Source: Herbiconiux sp.
Lineage (GTDB): Bacteria > Actinomycetota > Actinomycetes > Actinomycetales > Microbacteriaceae
DNA: 64,000 nt
Reading direction: 5' to 3'
Assembly: GCF_004297105.1 (NCBI RefSeq)
Contig: NZ_SCVE01000012.1
Location: 558,001-622,000, forward strand
Part shown: positions 25,589 through 33,857 of the stretch, piece by piece
Position numbering within the stretch: position 1 is the stretch's first letter
How the letters are laid out: every line of letters begins with the position of its first letter
The notes under the pieces: model-generated
Told to the model about the DNA's origin: nothing
Database searches by the model: none
Seen by the model: only the letters and a program-made list of their open reading frames with translations
Program-made: the position numbers and the translations under genes

Positions 25589-25992
25589 GACCGACCCAAT
25601 CCCTTGACGACGTTGATGTCTTTCTTGATGCTCGTGATGGCGTCTTCGGGGATGGGCGGAACGCCCTTCTTGACCGAGGAGACCCCCACCAGCACCAGGA
25701 TGACCGCGAGCAGAAGCAGTGCCACCGCCACGATCAGTGCGGCGAGCCAGGCGGGCAGGACCGTGGCGATTCCGAGAACGGCCGCGGCGATCAGCGTCGC
25801 AAGCGCGAAGAACGCGAACAGAGCGGCCGCCACGAACAGGCCGATGCCGATGCCGAGCTTCGCCAGACGCGACGTGAGTTCGCGTTTGAGGTTCTCGATC
25901 TCGTCTTTGAGGAGCTGCACGACGAGGGTGGGCACCTCGGCGAAGAGAGAGGCCAGGGAACGGCGTGCGCGCTTGTCGCGTTCTTCGGTCAC
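25585..25992 (-). CDS. phage holin family (actinobacterial holin-like) membrane protein
   Basis: The 135-residue protein has an N-terminal charged amphipathic part (V-V-Q-L-L-K-D-E-I-E-N-L-K-R-E-L, about 24-39), then two adjacent membrane helices (about 46-70 and 80-105) and a basic tail. This matches the 'phage holin family' (superfamily III) widespread on actinobacterial chromosomes, which is not itself evidence of a prophage. The GTG at 25992 has AAGGAG 9 nt upstream. It overlaps the DUF3618 gene. Confidence 0.84.
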   Translation of the reverse strand: MTEERDKRARRSLASLFAEVPTLVVQLLKDEIENLKRELTSRLAKLGIGIGLFVAAALFAFFALATLIAAAVLGIATVLPAWLAALIVAVALLLLAVILVLVGVSSVKKGVPPIPEDAITSIKKDINVVKGLGRS

Positions 25993-26008
25993 AGCGTGCG
26001 GCTCCTTG

Positions 26009-26425
26009 TTATTCGTCGGACTCGGATGCGGCGGAGGCCGCAGGCTTCGATGCCGCGGGCTTCGATGCCGCCGGCTTGGCCGCGGGCTTCTTCGGAGCGG
26101 CTTTCGGGGCTGCCTTCGTCGTGGTGGCAGACCGCGTCGCTGCCGCCTTCGTCGACCCGCCGCGCGCCTGCTGAGGGCTGGAGAGGGGCTCGCGGCCGAT
26201 GAGAGCGCCGAGCGCATTGCGCGCCTTCTGCGACAGATCGGCCTTCACCTGGTCTACGCGCGACCCCGCGAAACTCTGAACAGACTGCACGCCCGACTGA
26301 ACAGCCGGGATGTTCCAGACCTTCTCGGCACCCGCCTTGATCTGCTCGTAGCGCTCGCGCCCGGCGCGTGTACCGAGCACGTAGCCCGTGGCCAGCCCGA
26401 CCACGAAGATGAACTTTCCGCGCAT
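26009..26425 (-). CDS. YtxH-like membrane protein with Lys/Ala/Pro tail
   Basis: This 138-residue protein starts with a short membrane anchor (4-20) followed by G-T-R-A-G-R-E-R-Y-E-Q-I, the pattern of YtxH-like and DUF3618-associated proteins. A helical region comes next, then a low-complexity Lys/Ala/Pro tail (about 90-132) with three P-A-A-S-K repeats and an acidic end. The tail resembles histone-like tails but no DNA-binding domain precedes it. The gene is first of the three-gene envelope cluster; a GGAG lies 6 nt before the ATG. Function unknown. Confidence 0.7.
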   Translation of the reverse strand: MRGKFIFVVGLATGYVLGTRAGRERYEQIKAGAEKVWNIPAVQSGVQSVQSFAGSRVDQVKADLSQKARNALGALIGREPLSSPQQARGGSTKAAATRSATTTKAAPKAAPKKPAAKPAASKPAASKPAASAASESDE

Positions 26426-26464
26426 TACGAACTCCGTATCGATCGTGTGTACAGGGTTCTTCCC

Positions 26465-26470
26465 AGCGTA
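26465..26470 (-). promoter_or_regulatory. possible -10 (TACGCT) for the envelope trio
   Basis: TACGCT on the minus strand lies 39 nt before the ATG at 26425, in the 96-bp gap after hemY. It would allow the three small membrane genes to be transcribed apart from the heme genes. Confidence 0.35.
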
Positions 26471-26521
26471 GTCCCCTCACCTTGAGGTCGCATGGCCGGG
26501 GCCGGGGCAGCTGAACGCCTG

Positions 26522-28147
26522 CTAATCGAGCGGCAGCCGGCGGTCGCCGCGCAGCTCGGCGGCGAGGGCCGAGGCTGTGCTCCGCGCGTGCTCCACCGTG
26601 GCGGCGAGCCCGGTTCCCGACACCCACGCGCCCACGGCGTCGAGGCCGGGGATCCGCTCGACGGCGGCGAGCATCCGGCGCACCCGCGCGCGGTGACCGA
26701 CGGTGGCGAAGGCGAGGGAGTCGGTCCACGGAGTCACGGCGAAGCCGACCACGTCGGCCGACGAGAGGGGCACGCCGAGCAGAGTGCTCGCGTCGCGCAG
26801 CACGGTCTCCTGATCGGGCATGAAGGGGGCCTCCCCGGGCTCCTGCGACTCAGGCCCGGGGGCGCCGCTGCGCACCGCGCCATCCGGATGCCCGTCACGG
26901 CGCCCATAGGACAGCCGCACCACGTGCCGGTGAGCCGGCAGCGACTCGGCGAGCCAGGCCCACTTGGCACTCGAGTGGGTGAGCGCCTTCGCCCGCACAC
27001 CGGGCGTTCCCGGTGCGACCAGCACGCCGGTGCCGCGCGGGTGGGCGTCGAGCCGCGCTTCGTCGAGCACGACCGTGGCGATGACGACGGATGCGGGCTC
27101 GGGCCACGCCCCCGCACCGCCGACCTCGTCGGCCGCCTCGTCGGGGTCGGCGGTGCGATCCCCACCCTCGACGACACCCGCCTCCTCGAGCAGGGCGAGC
27201 CCGGGGCGGAAGTCGGTGGCCACCACGACGGCGCGGGCGGTGAGGGTCTGGGGCGCGCCACCCGGCGCCCCAGCACCCGGCGCCCCAGCACCGGACACCA
27301 CAGCACCCGACGTCGCATCCCCGGCATCCGGCTCCGGCGTCACCTCGACGGTCCAGCCGCCCGCGTCGCGGTGTGGTGCCAGCGCCGTCACGCGCGCCGC
27401 CGTGCGGAACTGCACGTCGTAGTAGCGGCAGTCGGCCTCGAGCGCCTCGACGAGTCGGTGCATGCCGCCCGCGATGCCCTGCACCGCGGAGCCGGCGGGT
27501 GCCTGCTCGCGCAGCGCCATCACAGCCCCCGACAGCGACCCCTGCGTGGTCATCGCCTGGGTGAGGCCCGGGGCGACGGTGTGCACGTCGACGACGGAGG
27601 GATCCGCGGAGTGCACGCCCGCGACCACCGGCGTGACGAGCCGCTCGAGCACGCGGGCTCCCATCCGGCGCCGCACGATGTCACCGAGATCGGTCTCCTT
27701 GCGCACACGGAGGAGCGGCATGAGCCGATCGCCGTACGCGCGCAGCACACCCTTCCACCCGATGATCCGGCGCACGTCGTCGGCGAGGGGCACGCCGGGG
27801 ATGCCGAGCAGTCCCGAGGCGGGGAGGGGCGCGCATCCGCCGTTCCACATCACCCAGGCGCCGACCGGATTCGGGGCGACGATGTCGTCGGCGAGGCCCA
27901 CCTCCGCGGCGAGCGCGGCGACAGTGCCCTTGCGGGTGGCGAAGCTCTCGGCTCCGGTATCGACCCGCACCCCCGCCACCTCGCGGCTCGCCACAAAACC
28001 ACCCACGGAGTCGCGCGCCTCCAGCACCACCACCGCGTGGCCGAGGTGAGCGAGCTGCCGCGCCGCCACGAGACCGGCGACGCCGCCGCCGATCACGATC
28101 ACGTCGACGCCGGCGGAACGACCGGCGGTCTCGTCAGGCGACGTCAT
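26522..28147 (-). CDS. hemY: coproporphyrinogen/protoporphyrinogen oxidase (HemY/CgoX)
   Basis: This FAD enzyme of 541 residues oxidises coproporphyrinogen III to coproporphyrin III in the HemQ-type pathway. It opens with V-I-V-I-G-G-G-V-A-G-L-V-A-A (about 17-30) and E-A-R-D-S-V-G-G (about 43-50). It has the family motif G-A-E-S-F-A-T-R and ends with the second FAD site W-V-S-G-T-G-L-A-A-T-V-E. A Gly/Ala/Pro-rich insertion (about 280-305) lies in the middle. I use ATG 28147: GGAGG lies 9 nt before it but directly abuts the in-frame ATG at 28156. It overlaps the end of hemE by 14 bp. Confidence 0.94.
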   Translation of the reverse strand: MTSPDETAGRSAGVDVIVIGGGVAGLVAARQLAHLGHAVVVLEARDSVGGFVASREVAGVRVDTGAESFATRKGTVAALAAEVGLADDIVAPNPVGAWVMWNGGCAPLPASGLLGIPGVPLADDVRRIIGWKGVLRAYGDRLMPLLRVRKETDLGDIVRRRMGARVLERLVTPVVAGVHSADPSVVDVHTVAPGLTQAMTTQGSLSGAVMALREQAPAGSAVQGIAGGMHRLVEALEADCRYYDVQFRTAARVTALAPHRDAGGWTVEVTPEPDAGDATSGAVVSGAGAPGAGAPGGAPQTLTARAVVVATDFRPGLALLEEAGVVEGGDRTADPDEAADEVGGAGAWPEPASVVIATVVLDEARLDAHPRGTGVLVAPGTPGVRAKALTHSSAKWAWLAESLPAHRHVVRLSYGRRDGHPDGAVRSGAPGPESQEPGEAPFMPDQETVLRDASTLLGVPLSSADVVGFAVTPWTDSLAFATVGHRARVRRMLAAVERIPGLDAVGAWVSGTGLAATVEHARSTASALAAELRGDRRLPLD

Positions 28148-29219
28148 CGCGGGCATCCTCCGTGGTCTGCGCGTGCACGAGCTCCACGATGCGGGTGAGC
28201 ACCGCAGGGTCGGTCTCGGGCGGAACGCCGTGCCCCAGGTTCAGCACGTGCGCGGGCGCCGAACGACCGCGCCGCAGCACATCGAGCACGTGGGTCTCGA
28301 GCACCGGCCAGGGCGCCGCGAGCAGCGCCGGGTCGATGTTGCCCTGCAGGGTCACGCCTCCGCCGAGGCGTTGCGACGCGACATCCAGCGGCAGGCGCCA
28401 GTCGACGCCCATCACGTCGACCCCGATGTCGTGCATCGGCTTCAGCACCTCCCCGCTGCCGACGCCGAAGTGCACCACGGGTACATCGAGATCCCGGATG
28501 TGCGCGAGCGCCTGCTGGGAGAAGGGAGCGACCCGCTCCACGTAGTCGGCCTTCGACAGCGAGCCCACCCACGAGTCGAAGAGCTGCGCGGCGCTCGTGC
28601 CCGCGAGAACCTGCGCGCGCAGGAACCGGCCGGTCACCTCGGCGGCCCAGCCGAGGAGGGCGGCCCACGCCTCGGGATCGGAGTGCATGAGCGTCCGCGC
28701 CCGGATGTGGTCTTTCGACGGTCCGCCCTCCACGAGGTAGGCGGCCAGCGTGAACGGGGCACCGGCGAAGCCGATGAGAGGAGTGCTGCCGAGCTGGGCG
28801 ACGGTGAGCGCCACCCCGGCTTCGACGGCCGAGAAGTCGGCCCCCGCCGCATCCGGCAGCGCCTGCACGTCGGCGAGGGTGCGCACGGGGTGGGCGAGCA
28901 CCGGCCCGCGCCCGGGAACGATGTCGACGTCGACGCCCGCCAGCTTCAGCGGGATGACGATGTCGCTGAAGAAGATGCCCGCATCCACCCCGTGCCGCCG
29001 AACGGGCTGCAGCGTGATCTCGCTCGCCATCGCGGGATCGAGGCACGCGTCGAGCATCCGGGTGCCGACGCGCAGCTCCCGGTACTCGGGCAGCGAGCGG
29101 CCGGCCTGCCGCATGAACCACACCGGGGTCACGGGGCCGCGGGTTCCGCGGTAGGTGGTGACGAGGGCGGAGTCGGCGGTGCGGCCGTCGGAGAGCGGAT
29201 GATTCGCGGGCAGAGTCAC
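28134..29219 (-). CDS. hemE: uroporphyrinogen decarboxylase
   Basis: HemE removes four carboxyl groups from uroporphyrinogen III to give coproporphyrinogen III. The 361-residue protein has the substrate-site segment T-P-V-W-F-M-R-Q-A-G-R-S-L-P-E-Y (about 30-45), F-S-D-I-V-I-P (about 82), G-F-A-G-A-P-F-T-L-A (about 147) and G-H-G-V-P-P-E-T-D-P near the end. Two GTG starts are possible (29225 and 29219). The second is chosen because TAGGAT ends 6 nt before it, while it abuts the first. hemE heads the minus-strand heme run and is divergent from the proline-rich membrane protein gene. Confidence 0.95.
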   Translation of the reverse strand: MTLPANHPLSDGRTADSALVTTYRGTRGPVTPVWFMRQAGRSLPEYRELRVGTRMLDACLDPAMASEITLQPVRRHGVDAGIFFSDIVIPLKLAGVDVDIVPGRGPVLAHPVRTLADVQALPDAAGADFSAVEAGVALTVAQLGSTPLIGFAGAPFTLAAYLVEGGPSKDHIRARTLMHSDPEAWAALLGWAAEVTGRFLRAQVLAGTSAAQLFDSWVGSLSKADYVERVAPFSQQALAHIRDLDVPVVHFGVGSGEVLKPMHDIGVDVMGVDWRLPLDVASQRLGGGVTLQGNIDPALLAAPWPVLETHVLDVLRRGRSAPAHVLNLGHGVPPETDPAVLTRIVELVHAQTTEDARDDVA

Positions 29220-29225
29220 CGCCAC

Positions 29226-29231
29226 ATCCTA
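29226..29231 (-). promoter_or_regulatory. -10 hexamer TAGGAT for hemE, leaderless start
   Basis: TAGGAT on the minus strand ends 6 nt before the GTG at 29219 and decides between the two in-frame GTG codons. Confidence 0.5.
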
Positions 29232-29280
29232 CGGAACACGGCTGCACGCGATCTGGGCTGGTGTCGCGGCGCAAGAGGAG

Positions 29281-29309
29281 TTGGCCCCCTAACTGGGGTC
29301 CGTGATATA
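29281..29309 (+). promoter_or_regulatory. promoter TTGGCC-N17-GATATA
   Basis: A -35-like TTGGCC (29281-29286) and -10-like GATATA (29304-29309), 17 bp apart, precede the gene at 29336. AGGGGG about 6 nt before the ATG is the ribosome-binding site. Confidence 0.5.
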
Positions 29310-29335
29310 CAGGTGACGACAACAGGGGGCGCACC

Positions 29336-30742
29336 ATGAGCGACGACCGTCAGACACCACAGGGGCCGAACGACGAGCAGGGGCCTCCATCGAGCCCCGA
29401 GCAGCCGGTGCCACCGACCGCGCCGCCCGCGCCCGACCAGCCGTTCGCGCAGCCCGCACCGGTGACCCCGGATGCGCCACCCGCTCCCTCCACGCCCGGC
29501 TACCCGGCCACGCCCTCGACCGGCCAGGCGGTTCCCGACGCGCAGCCCACCGCCCCCTACCCCGGCGGCCAGCCGCCGTACCCCGGCGCCCCGGCGAACG
29601 GGCCGTATCCGGCACAGCCCTACCCGGCCCCGCAGTATCCGGGCCAGCCCTACCCCGGCCAGCCGTACCCGGGCGCCCAGCCCGGCGGCCCCGGTGGCCC
29701 CGGTGGCCCCGGCGCGCCTAAGAAGAAGGGCCTGAGCACCGGCGCCATCATCGGCATCATCGGCGGAGCGGTCGCCCTCGTGATCGTCATCATCGTCGTG
29801 ATCGCCCTCGTGGTGGGTCGCATCTTCGCCTCGGCCGGCGGAGGGGGCGGAACCGGCCCTGCGGCCGGCGGATCCCCGTCCGATGCCGTCTCGGCCTACC
29901 TCACCGCTCTGTCGGAGTCCGACTCCGAGACCGCGCTCGGCTACCTCAGCAGCCCGCCGTCCGACGACACCCTGCTCACCGACACCGTTCTCGCCGCCTC
30001 CAACGAACTCGCCCCGATCACGGGCATCGAGGTGCTCGACTCCACCGGCACGAGCGGTTCGGCCGATGTGACGGCCAGCTACCTGCTCGGCGACACCCCC
30101 GTCACCACCGACTTCAGCGTCACCGACTACGACGACGACGGCTCGTGGGAGATCTCGGGCGGCACCGGCTACCTCAGCACCGCGAAGTTCGACGGGCTCG
30201 GCCTCACCGTCAACGGCGAAGCAGTCGACGGCGACGAGGTCGAGGTGTTCCCGGGCGCCTACGAGCTCGCCACCACGCTGCCGAACTTCACCCTGACGGG
30301 CGAGACCGTCGTGCTGGTCACCGACCCCTACACGTCGGGCGACACCAGCGACATCGAGCCGACGCTCACGGATGCCGCGCTGCAGCAGTTCCGCGCCCTG
30401 GTCCGCGCCTCCGCCGAGGCCTGCCTCGCGCAGAAGACGCTCGACGCCGGCTGCGGCCTCGCCATCCCCGCCACCCTCTCCGACGGAACCCAGATGGCCG
30501 ACGGCTCGATCACCCGCACGCTCACGGCTGACGGGTCGGCCTCGCTCGACTCGGTGGAGCCGACCCTGAGCTACGACAACCCCACGCTCGCGCAGGGCGA
30601 CTACATCGGCGGGGTCGAGATCTCCGGCCAGTGCACCACCTCCGACGGCGCCACCGGCAGCTGCTCCGTGCTCTTCGGCCCGTCGCTCGGCTCGCCGTCG
30701 GTCGACATGGCGTCAGCCAACCCCACCGTCCTGTGGGACTGA
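29336..30742 (+). CDS. proline-rich single-pass membrane protein
   Basis: The 468-residue protein has a disordered N-terminus (1-130) rich in Pro, Gln, Tyr and Gly with repeated Y-P-G-Q-P units. One strong membrane helix (about 139-164) follows, then an extracytoplasmic part with Ser/Thr/Asp-rich beta sequence resembling DUF4878-like and lumazine-binding-like domains (about 178-270 and 285-465). Pro-rich cytoplasmic tail plus extracellular domain is a common actinobacterial layout for envelope proteins of unknown function. Four Cys in the C-terminal half could form disulfides outside. It lies between hemE and hemA but has its own promoter. Confidence 0.7.
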   Translation: MSDDRQTPQGPNDEQGPPSSPEQPVPPTAPPAPDQPFAQPAPVTPDAPPAPSTPGYPATPSTGQAVPDAQPTAPYPGGQPPYPGAPANGPYPAQPYPAPQYPGQPYPGQPYPGAQPGGPGGPGGPGAPKKKGLSTGAIIGIIGGAVALVIVIIVVIALVVGRIFASAGGGGGTGPAAGGSPSDAVSAYLTALSESDSETALGYLSSPPSDDTLLTDTVLAASNELAPITGIEVLDSTGTSGSADVTASYLLGDTPVTTDFSVTDYDDDGSWEISGGTGYLSTAKFDGLGLTVNGEAVDGDEVEVFPGAYELATTLPNFTLTGETVVLVTDPYTSGDTSDIEPTLTDAALQQFRALVRASAEACLAQKTLDAGCGLAIPATLSDGTQMADGSITRTLTADGSASLDSVEPTLSYDNPTLAQGDYIGGVEISGQCTTSDGATGSCSVLFGPSLGSPSVDMASANPTVLWD

Positions 30743-30775
30743 GAACGCTCCGAGGAAGCACCCCATCGACGGGCG

Positions 30776-30781
30776 TACACT
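30776..30781 (+). promoter_or_regulatory. -10 hexamer TACACT for hemA, leaderless start
   Basis: TACACT ends 6 nt before the GTG at 30788; no Shine-Dalgarno sequence. Confidence 0.5.
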
Positions 30782-30787
30782 GATGCA

Positions 30788-32122
30788 GTGCTGATCTGCC
30801 TGACCGCGAACCATCGGAACGCGAGCTTCGACCTTCTCGAGAAGCTGTCGATCGGCACCTCGACCGTGGCCAAGTCGCTGGTGACCGAGAGCGATTTCGT
30901 GCAGGGCGCGGTGGTTCTGGCCACCTGCAACCGCTTCGAGGCCTACCTCGACGTCGACGAGCCGCTCACCGCCGGCCTCACGCTGGCAGTGGAGCAGGCG
31001 GCCGAATCGTTCAGCGAAGCATCCGGAACCGACATCGACGAACTGCGCGACAGCCTCACGGTTCTCTGCGGAGACACCGTGGCCGACCACCTGTTCGCGG
31101 TGTCGTCGGGCCTCGAGTCGGTGGTGGTGGGCGAAGACGAGATCGCGGGCCAGGTGAAGCGGGCGCTCAGCACGGCGCGCATCGAGGGCACCACGTCATC
31201 CGACCTGGAGCGCCTCTTCCAGCGTGCCTCGCACACTTCGCGCGGTGTCAAGACGAAGACGGGTCTCGGCGGTGCCGGCCGCTCGCTCGCCCGCCTCGCG
31301 CTCGACCTCGCCGAGAGCCGGGTCACCGACTGGTCGGCGGCGCGCATCCTGCTCGTGGGCACCGGGCAGTACGCACGCGTCACGCTGGCCAACCTGCGCG
31401 ATCGGGGAGCCGACGACATCCGCGTCTTCTCGCCCTCGGGCCGCGCGGTCGTGTTCGCCGCCAAGCAGAACCTGGTGCCCGTCGCCGGCCCCGACTACGT
31501 GCACGCTCTCGCCGGCGCCGACGTCGTGATCACCTGCTCCACCGCCGAGACCGTCGTGCTCGGCCCCGAACACCTCGTGTCGGCCGCCGGCCTGCCGGGT
31601 GCGGTCGAGCGCCGACTCGTCATCGACCTCGGCCTGCCGCGCAACGTCGACCCCGCGGTCGCGTCCGTCGCCGGCACCGAGCTGCTCGACCTCGAGACCA
31701 TCAGCCTGCACGCCCCGCTCGACGAGCTGAACGCCGAGTCGGATGCCCGTGCCCTGGTCGACCAGGCCGCGGCCGAGTACCGCGCGGGCAAGGCCGAAGC
31801 CGCCGTCACCCCCGCCGTCGTGGCGCTGCGCTCGCACCTGTTCGACCTGCTCGACGCCGAGATCGATCGCTCGCGCTCGCGCGGCGACGCCGAGGAGACG
31901 CAGCGGGCGCTGCGGCACCTCGTGGGCGTCATCCTTCACTCTCCCTCCGTGCGTGCACGTGAGCTCGCTCGTGACGGCCGGGCCGACGAGGTGTTCGCCG
32001 CAGTCGAGACCCTTTTCGGACTCGGTGCCGACGCGGCCGAGGTCGCGGGCGCGCAGGCCGAGCGGGCAGCGGATGGCTCCGACGCCGTCGCCCTCGACGA
32101 CTACCGCCGCGCCGGGGCCTAG
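30788..32122 (+). CDS. hemA: glutamyl-tRNA reductase
   Basis: HemA reduces glutamyl-tRNA to glutamate-1-semialdehyde with NADPH, the committed step of tetrapyrrole synthesis. The 444-residue protein has the catalytic cysteine in A-T-C-N-R-F-E (C47), the [14 protein letters not shown] motif (about 101-114), a Rossmann domain starting L-L-V-G-T-G-Q-Y-A (about 188) and a C-terminal dimerisation helix region. It is the only heme gene here on the plus strand, so its rate-limiting product is controlled separately from the rest. The NUDIX gene follows after 4 bp. Confidence 0.96.
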   Translation: MLICLTANHRNASFDLLEKLSIGTSTVAKSLVTESDFVQGAVVLATCNRFEAYLDVDEPLTAGLTLAVEQAAESFSEASGTDIDELRDSLTVLCGDTVADHLFAVSSGLESVVVGEDEIAGQVKRALSTARIEGTTSSDLERLFQRASHTSRGVKTKTGLGGAGRSLARLALDLAESRVTDWSAARILLVGTGQYARVTLANLRDRGADDIRVFSPSGRAVVFAAKQNLVPVAGPDYVHALAGADVVITCSTAETVVLGPEHLVSAAGLPGAVERRLVIDLGLPRNVDPAVASVAGTELLDLETISLHAPLDELNAESDARALVDQAAAEYRAGKAEAAVTPAVVALRSHLFDLLDAEIDRSRSRGDAEETQRALRHLVGVILHSPSVRARELARDGRADEVFAAVETLFGLGADAAEVAGAQAERAADGSDAVALDDYRRAGA

Positions 32123-32126
32123 CCGC

Positions 32127-32552
32127 GTGAGCGGCCCCGAACCCGCCCTGGCGCTCCCGCCCATCCGGGTGGCCGCACTCGCGCTCGTGCGCGATCGGCG
32201 TGTGCTGATGGTCACGGCGCGCGGGCGCGACGTGCACTTCATGCCCGGGGGCAAGATCGATGCGGGTGAGACGGCGGTGGAGGCCGTCATCCGCGAGGCG
32301 CACGAGGAGGTGAGCATCGCGCTCGACCCCGCGAGCGTCACGCCGCTCTTCGTCGTCACCACCCAGGCGCACGGTGAGCCCGAGGGCCGGCAGGTCGAGA
32401 TGCAGCTCTTCGCCGCCACCACACCGGATGCCCCGCTCCCCTCCAGCGAGGTCGACGCCGTGCACTGGGTCACCTCGGCCGACACGCACCGATGCCCCCC
32501 GGCGGGCGCCGAGACCCTCCACCGGCTGCGTGAGCTCGACCTCATCGACTGA
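32127..32552 (+). CDS. NUDIX hydrolase
   Basis: The 141-residue protein contains the NUDIX box G-K-I-D-A-G-E-T-A-V-E-A-V-I-R-E-A-H-E-E-V (about 46-66, matching GX5EX7REUXEEXG except the last position). NUDIX enzymes hydrolyse nucleoside diphosphate-linked compounds such as oxidised nucleotides. The GTG start at 32127 lies 4 bp after the hemA stop, so it is co-transcribed with hemA, although no shared pathway is apparent. Confidence 0.87.
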   Translation: MSGPEPALALPPIRVAALALVRDRRVLMVTARGRDVHFMPGGKIDAGETAVEAVIREAHEEVSIALDPASVTPLFVVTTQAHGEPEGRQVEMQLFAATTPDAPLPSSEVDAVHWVTSADTHRCPPAGAETLHRLRELDLID

Positions 32553-32582
32553 GCGCCCGCCGTCTCGACCTCGTCGTCTCGG

Positions 32583-32644
32583 TGTGTCCGATCTGAGCGA
32601 AACCGCGGGCCTCTACCGGGTCGGTCGTGCTCAGATCGAACACA
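32583..32644. terminator. 16-bp inverted repeat between convergent genes
   Basis: TGTGTCCGATCTGAGC (32583-32598) pairs with the complement of 32629-32644, with one mismatch in 16 and a 30-nt loop. It fills the space between the NUDIX gene and the convergent aminotransferase gene. It may act as a bidirectional terminator, but there is no U-tract and the loop is long. Confidence 0.45.
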
Positions 32645-32645
32645 G

Positions 32646-33764
32646 CTAGACCACGTCGAGGCCGAGCGCGGCGCAGACGAGCTCGACGTCGGAGGCGTCG
32701 TTCCACAGGTGGAACGCCACACGAGCCCGGCCCGACCGGGCCGAGGCCGCGACGCCCGCCGCGGTGAGGGCCGCGATGCCCGACCCGTCGGCATCCGGCC
32801 AGGTCACGATCGCGCTGGCGCTCTCGGGCTCGCCGAGCCGCCGCCGCAGCGCGTTCGCCAGCCCGACCGCGTGCTCCCGCACCGCCTCGATGTCGGCCGA
32901 CGCGAACAGTTCGAGCGCAGGCGCCGTGCCGAGCCAGGCCTGCCACGCGGGCGACACGTCGAAGCGCCGCGCCGTCGTGGCGAGCTGCATGCCCGGCCCG
33001 TAACACGATCCCCACACGTCATCGCCCGCGTACCAGTTCGCCGCCGACGGCACGAGCCCCTCGGCGAATGCGGGCTGTACCGTGAGGAAAGCCGTTCCCC
33101 GCGGCGAGCACAGCCACTTGTAGGCATGGCACACGGTGGCGTCGAACCGGCCGGCGTCCACGGGCAGCCAGCCCACGGCCTGCGTCGTGTCGACGAAGGT
33201 GGCCGCACCGCACCGCTCGGCAGCCCCCACGATGGCATCGGCATCCGCGATCTCCCCGGTCGCCGACTGCACGAGGGAGAACGACACCAGCGTGGTCGAG
33301 GGGCGGATGCTCTCGGCGAGCTCCGCGAGCGGCACGCACCGCACCGCGATGCGACCGCGCTGCTCCTGCACCAGGAACGGGAAGACCATCGAGCTGAAGT
33401 CGCCGTCCACCACCAGCACTTCGGCTCCCTCGGGCAGCGACCCGGCGATCATCGACGCGAAGACCGACACCTGCGACCCGACGGCCACTTGCGACACCGG
33501 GATGGAACACACCTGCGCGAAAGCGCTCCGAGAGCGCTCGACCGCATCTCCGTAGACGCCGGGATCGCGGTGCCCCGCACTCCAGTCGGCCAGGTCGGCC
33601 GTGAGCGCGGCGGCCGTCTCGCGCGGAGGAACACCGATCATGCAGGCCGAGAGGTATCCGGGGCGCACCGAGAAGTGGTCGCGCAGGTCTGCCAGCGCCA
33701 ACGGGGCCGGCTGCGGAGGCAGCACGGCGGCCTCCCTTCGGGCAGGCGCATCGATCGGAGTCAT
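32646..33764 (-). CDS. class V aminotransferase-fold PLP enzyme
   Basis: The 372-residue protein is a fold-type I PLP enzyme of the class V group. It shows F-V-D-T-T-Q-A-V-G-W-L-P-V-D (the Asp/Gln that contact PLP, about 187-200) and the PLP lysine motif C-H-A-Y-K-W-L-C-S-P-R-G (about 210). It resembles kynureninase/isopenicillin-epimerase-like proteins, but the substrate cannot be named. It is divergently paired with a LysR gene 93 bp away, which probably controls it. The ATG at 33764 is preceded by a GGAGG-like sequence. Confidence 0.84.
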   Translation of the reverse strand: MTPIDAPARREAAVLPPQPAPLALADLRDHFSVRPGYLSACMIGVPPRETAAALTADLADWSAGHRDPGVYGDAVERSRSAFAQVCSIPVSQVAVGSQVSVFASMIAGSLPEGAEVLVVDGDFSSMVFPFLVQEQRGRIAVRCVPLAELAESIRPSTTLVSFSLVQSATGEIADADAIVGAAERCGAATFVDTTQAVGWLPVDAGRFDATVCHAYKWLCSPRGTAFLTVQPAFAEGLVPSAANWYAGDDVWGSCYGPGMQLATTARRFDVSPAWQAWLGTAPALELFASADIEAVREHAVGLANALRRRLGEPESASAIVTWPDADGSGIAALTAAGVAASARSGRARVAFHLWNDASDVELVCAALGLDVV

Positions 33765-33844
33765 GCCTCCATGGTCTCGCGCCGTCTTCCATTCGACTAC
33801 GACCAGTGTTCGATGAATTCCATAATCTGCACTTATGGGCGGCG

Positions 33845-33850
33845 TACACT
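33845..33850 (+). promoter_or_regulatory. -10 hexamer TACACT for the LysR gene
   Basis: TACACT ends 7 nt before the ATG at 33858. The 93-bp divergent region also holds a T-N11-A LysR-type pattern, too short to assign firmly. Confidence 0.45.
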
Positions 33851-33857
33851 CGTGCTC

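Noticed and set aside
25585-25992. Holin-like gene as a sign of prophage
   Set aside because: This holin family is common on actinobacterial chromosomes beside DUF3618 genes, and no other phage genes are near.
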